Shown here: in pieces, positions 6,199-6,427 of the stretch
How positions within the stretch are numbered: position 1 is the stretch's first letter
Layout: every line of letters begins with the position of its first letter
Origin: Actinomycetes bacterium
GTDB taxonomy: Bacteria > Actinomycetota > Actinomycetes > Actinomycetales > Microbacteriaceae
Direction: 5' to 3'
Length of the DNA: 6,427 nt
Assembly: GCA_023432005.1 (NCBI GenBank)
Contig: JAEYVF010000012.1
Location: 1-6,427 of the forward strand
The notes under the pieces: generated by a model
The model's database searches: none
What the model was told of the DNA's origin: nothing
The model's input: only the letters and a program-made list of their open reading frames with translations
Program-made: the position numbers and the translations under genes

Positions 6199-6427
6199 TC
6201 GACGAGTCCACGCGCCCGGCGGCGCCGCGTCCGAACCCGGATGCGGCGCCGCCGTCGCGCGCGCTCGACCGGCTGCGGCGGTGGCTGCGCCCGCTGCCCG
6301 CGCCCACGGCCGACGGGCCCTTCACGGAGCTCGACGCACGCCGCCTGGGCGCCGTCCGCCGCTACTTCGTGCGGCATCCGGTGGCGATGGATGTCCTCGT
6401 GGCGCTCTGGTACTCGTTCTTCGCGGG
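6195..6427 (+). CDS. Probable sensor histidine kinase, N-terminal part only
   Basis: The open frame covers 77 codons to the right edge. It begins with a Pro/Ala-rich, probably cytosolic stretch, then PFTELDARRLGAVRRYFVRH (42-61) and a hydrophobic run starting at about residue 63 (PVAMDVLVALWYSFFA), the first membrane segment. The Arg-rich RRYFVRHP run leading into a membrane helix is typical of actinobacterial sensor kinases with a multi-helix N-terminal sensor domain, and such kinases often follow ABC-2 ATPase and permease genes. No catalytic motif is inside the window, so the call rests on the N-terminus and context. The start is uncertain: no ATG or TTG fits, and the best placed codon is CTG at 6195, sharing its TG with the permease TGA. 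GTG at 6114 would overlap the permease by 85 bases; GTG at 6369 would lose the N-terminus. Confidence 0.6.
   Translation, partial: MIDESTRPAAPRPNPDAAPPSRALDRLRRWLRPLPAPTADGPFTELDARRLGAVRRYFVRHPVAMDVLVALWYSFFA

Noticed and set aside
6241..6427. ATG at 6241 as start of the third gene
   Set aside because: It is in a different frame whose translation is Arg/Cys-rich and lacks the membrane segment seen in the chosen frame.

Overview
The window is very GC-rich (well above 70% by eye), almost every third codon position is G or C, and the hexamer GGATGC/GCATCC recurs unusually often. Together with the protein sequences this points to a high-GC actinobacterium, most likely of the Microbacteriaceae. 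The family placement rests on sequence style and remembered homologues, not on a search.

Layout: positions 4067 down to 1 (minus strand) carry one very long gene, the large superfamily 2 helicase Lhr, open for 1355 codons and running off the left edge. Its ATG faces a 401-bp intergenic region (4068-4468). On the plus strand beyond it lies a compact, translationally coupled operon: an ABC transporter ATPase (4469-5395), an ABC-2 type membrane permease that overlaps it by ATGA (5392-6198), and the first 77 codons of a probable sensor histidine kinase (from about 6195) that runs off the right edge. The window therefore shows two divergent transcription units: a DNA repair helicase, and a two-protein efflux-type transporter with a probable two-component sensor.

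The unusual content is repeat structure. The lhr gene carries two kinds of palindromic repeat inside its reading frame. An exact 60-bp palindromic unit occurs twice in direct orientation, 96 bp apart (997-1056 and 1093-1152), adding a 51-residue low-complexity segment between C-terminal domains. A different 34-bp GGTTGAG...CGAAACC element (3069-3102) lies in the linker between helicase motifs IV and V. Both preserve the frame and both sit where the protein should tolerate extra residues.

The intergenic region holds a C-rich tract able to form a G-quadruplex on the lhr coding strand, a strong hairpin, two exact 21-bp tandem repeats each with a small palindrome (candidate operators for the transporter operon), and a perfect Shine-Dalgarno for the ATPase gene. 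The lhr start looks leaderless. No undescribed multi-gene system is evident. The in-frame palindromic elements and the repeat-rich divergent promoter region are the parts most worth pursuing.
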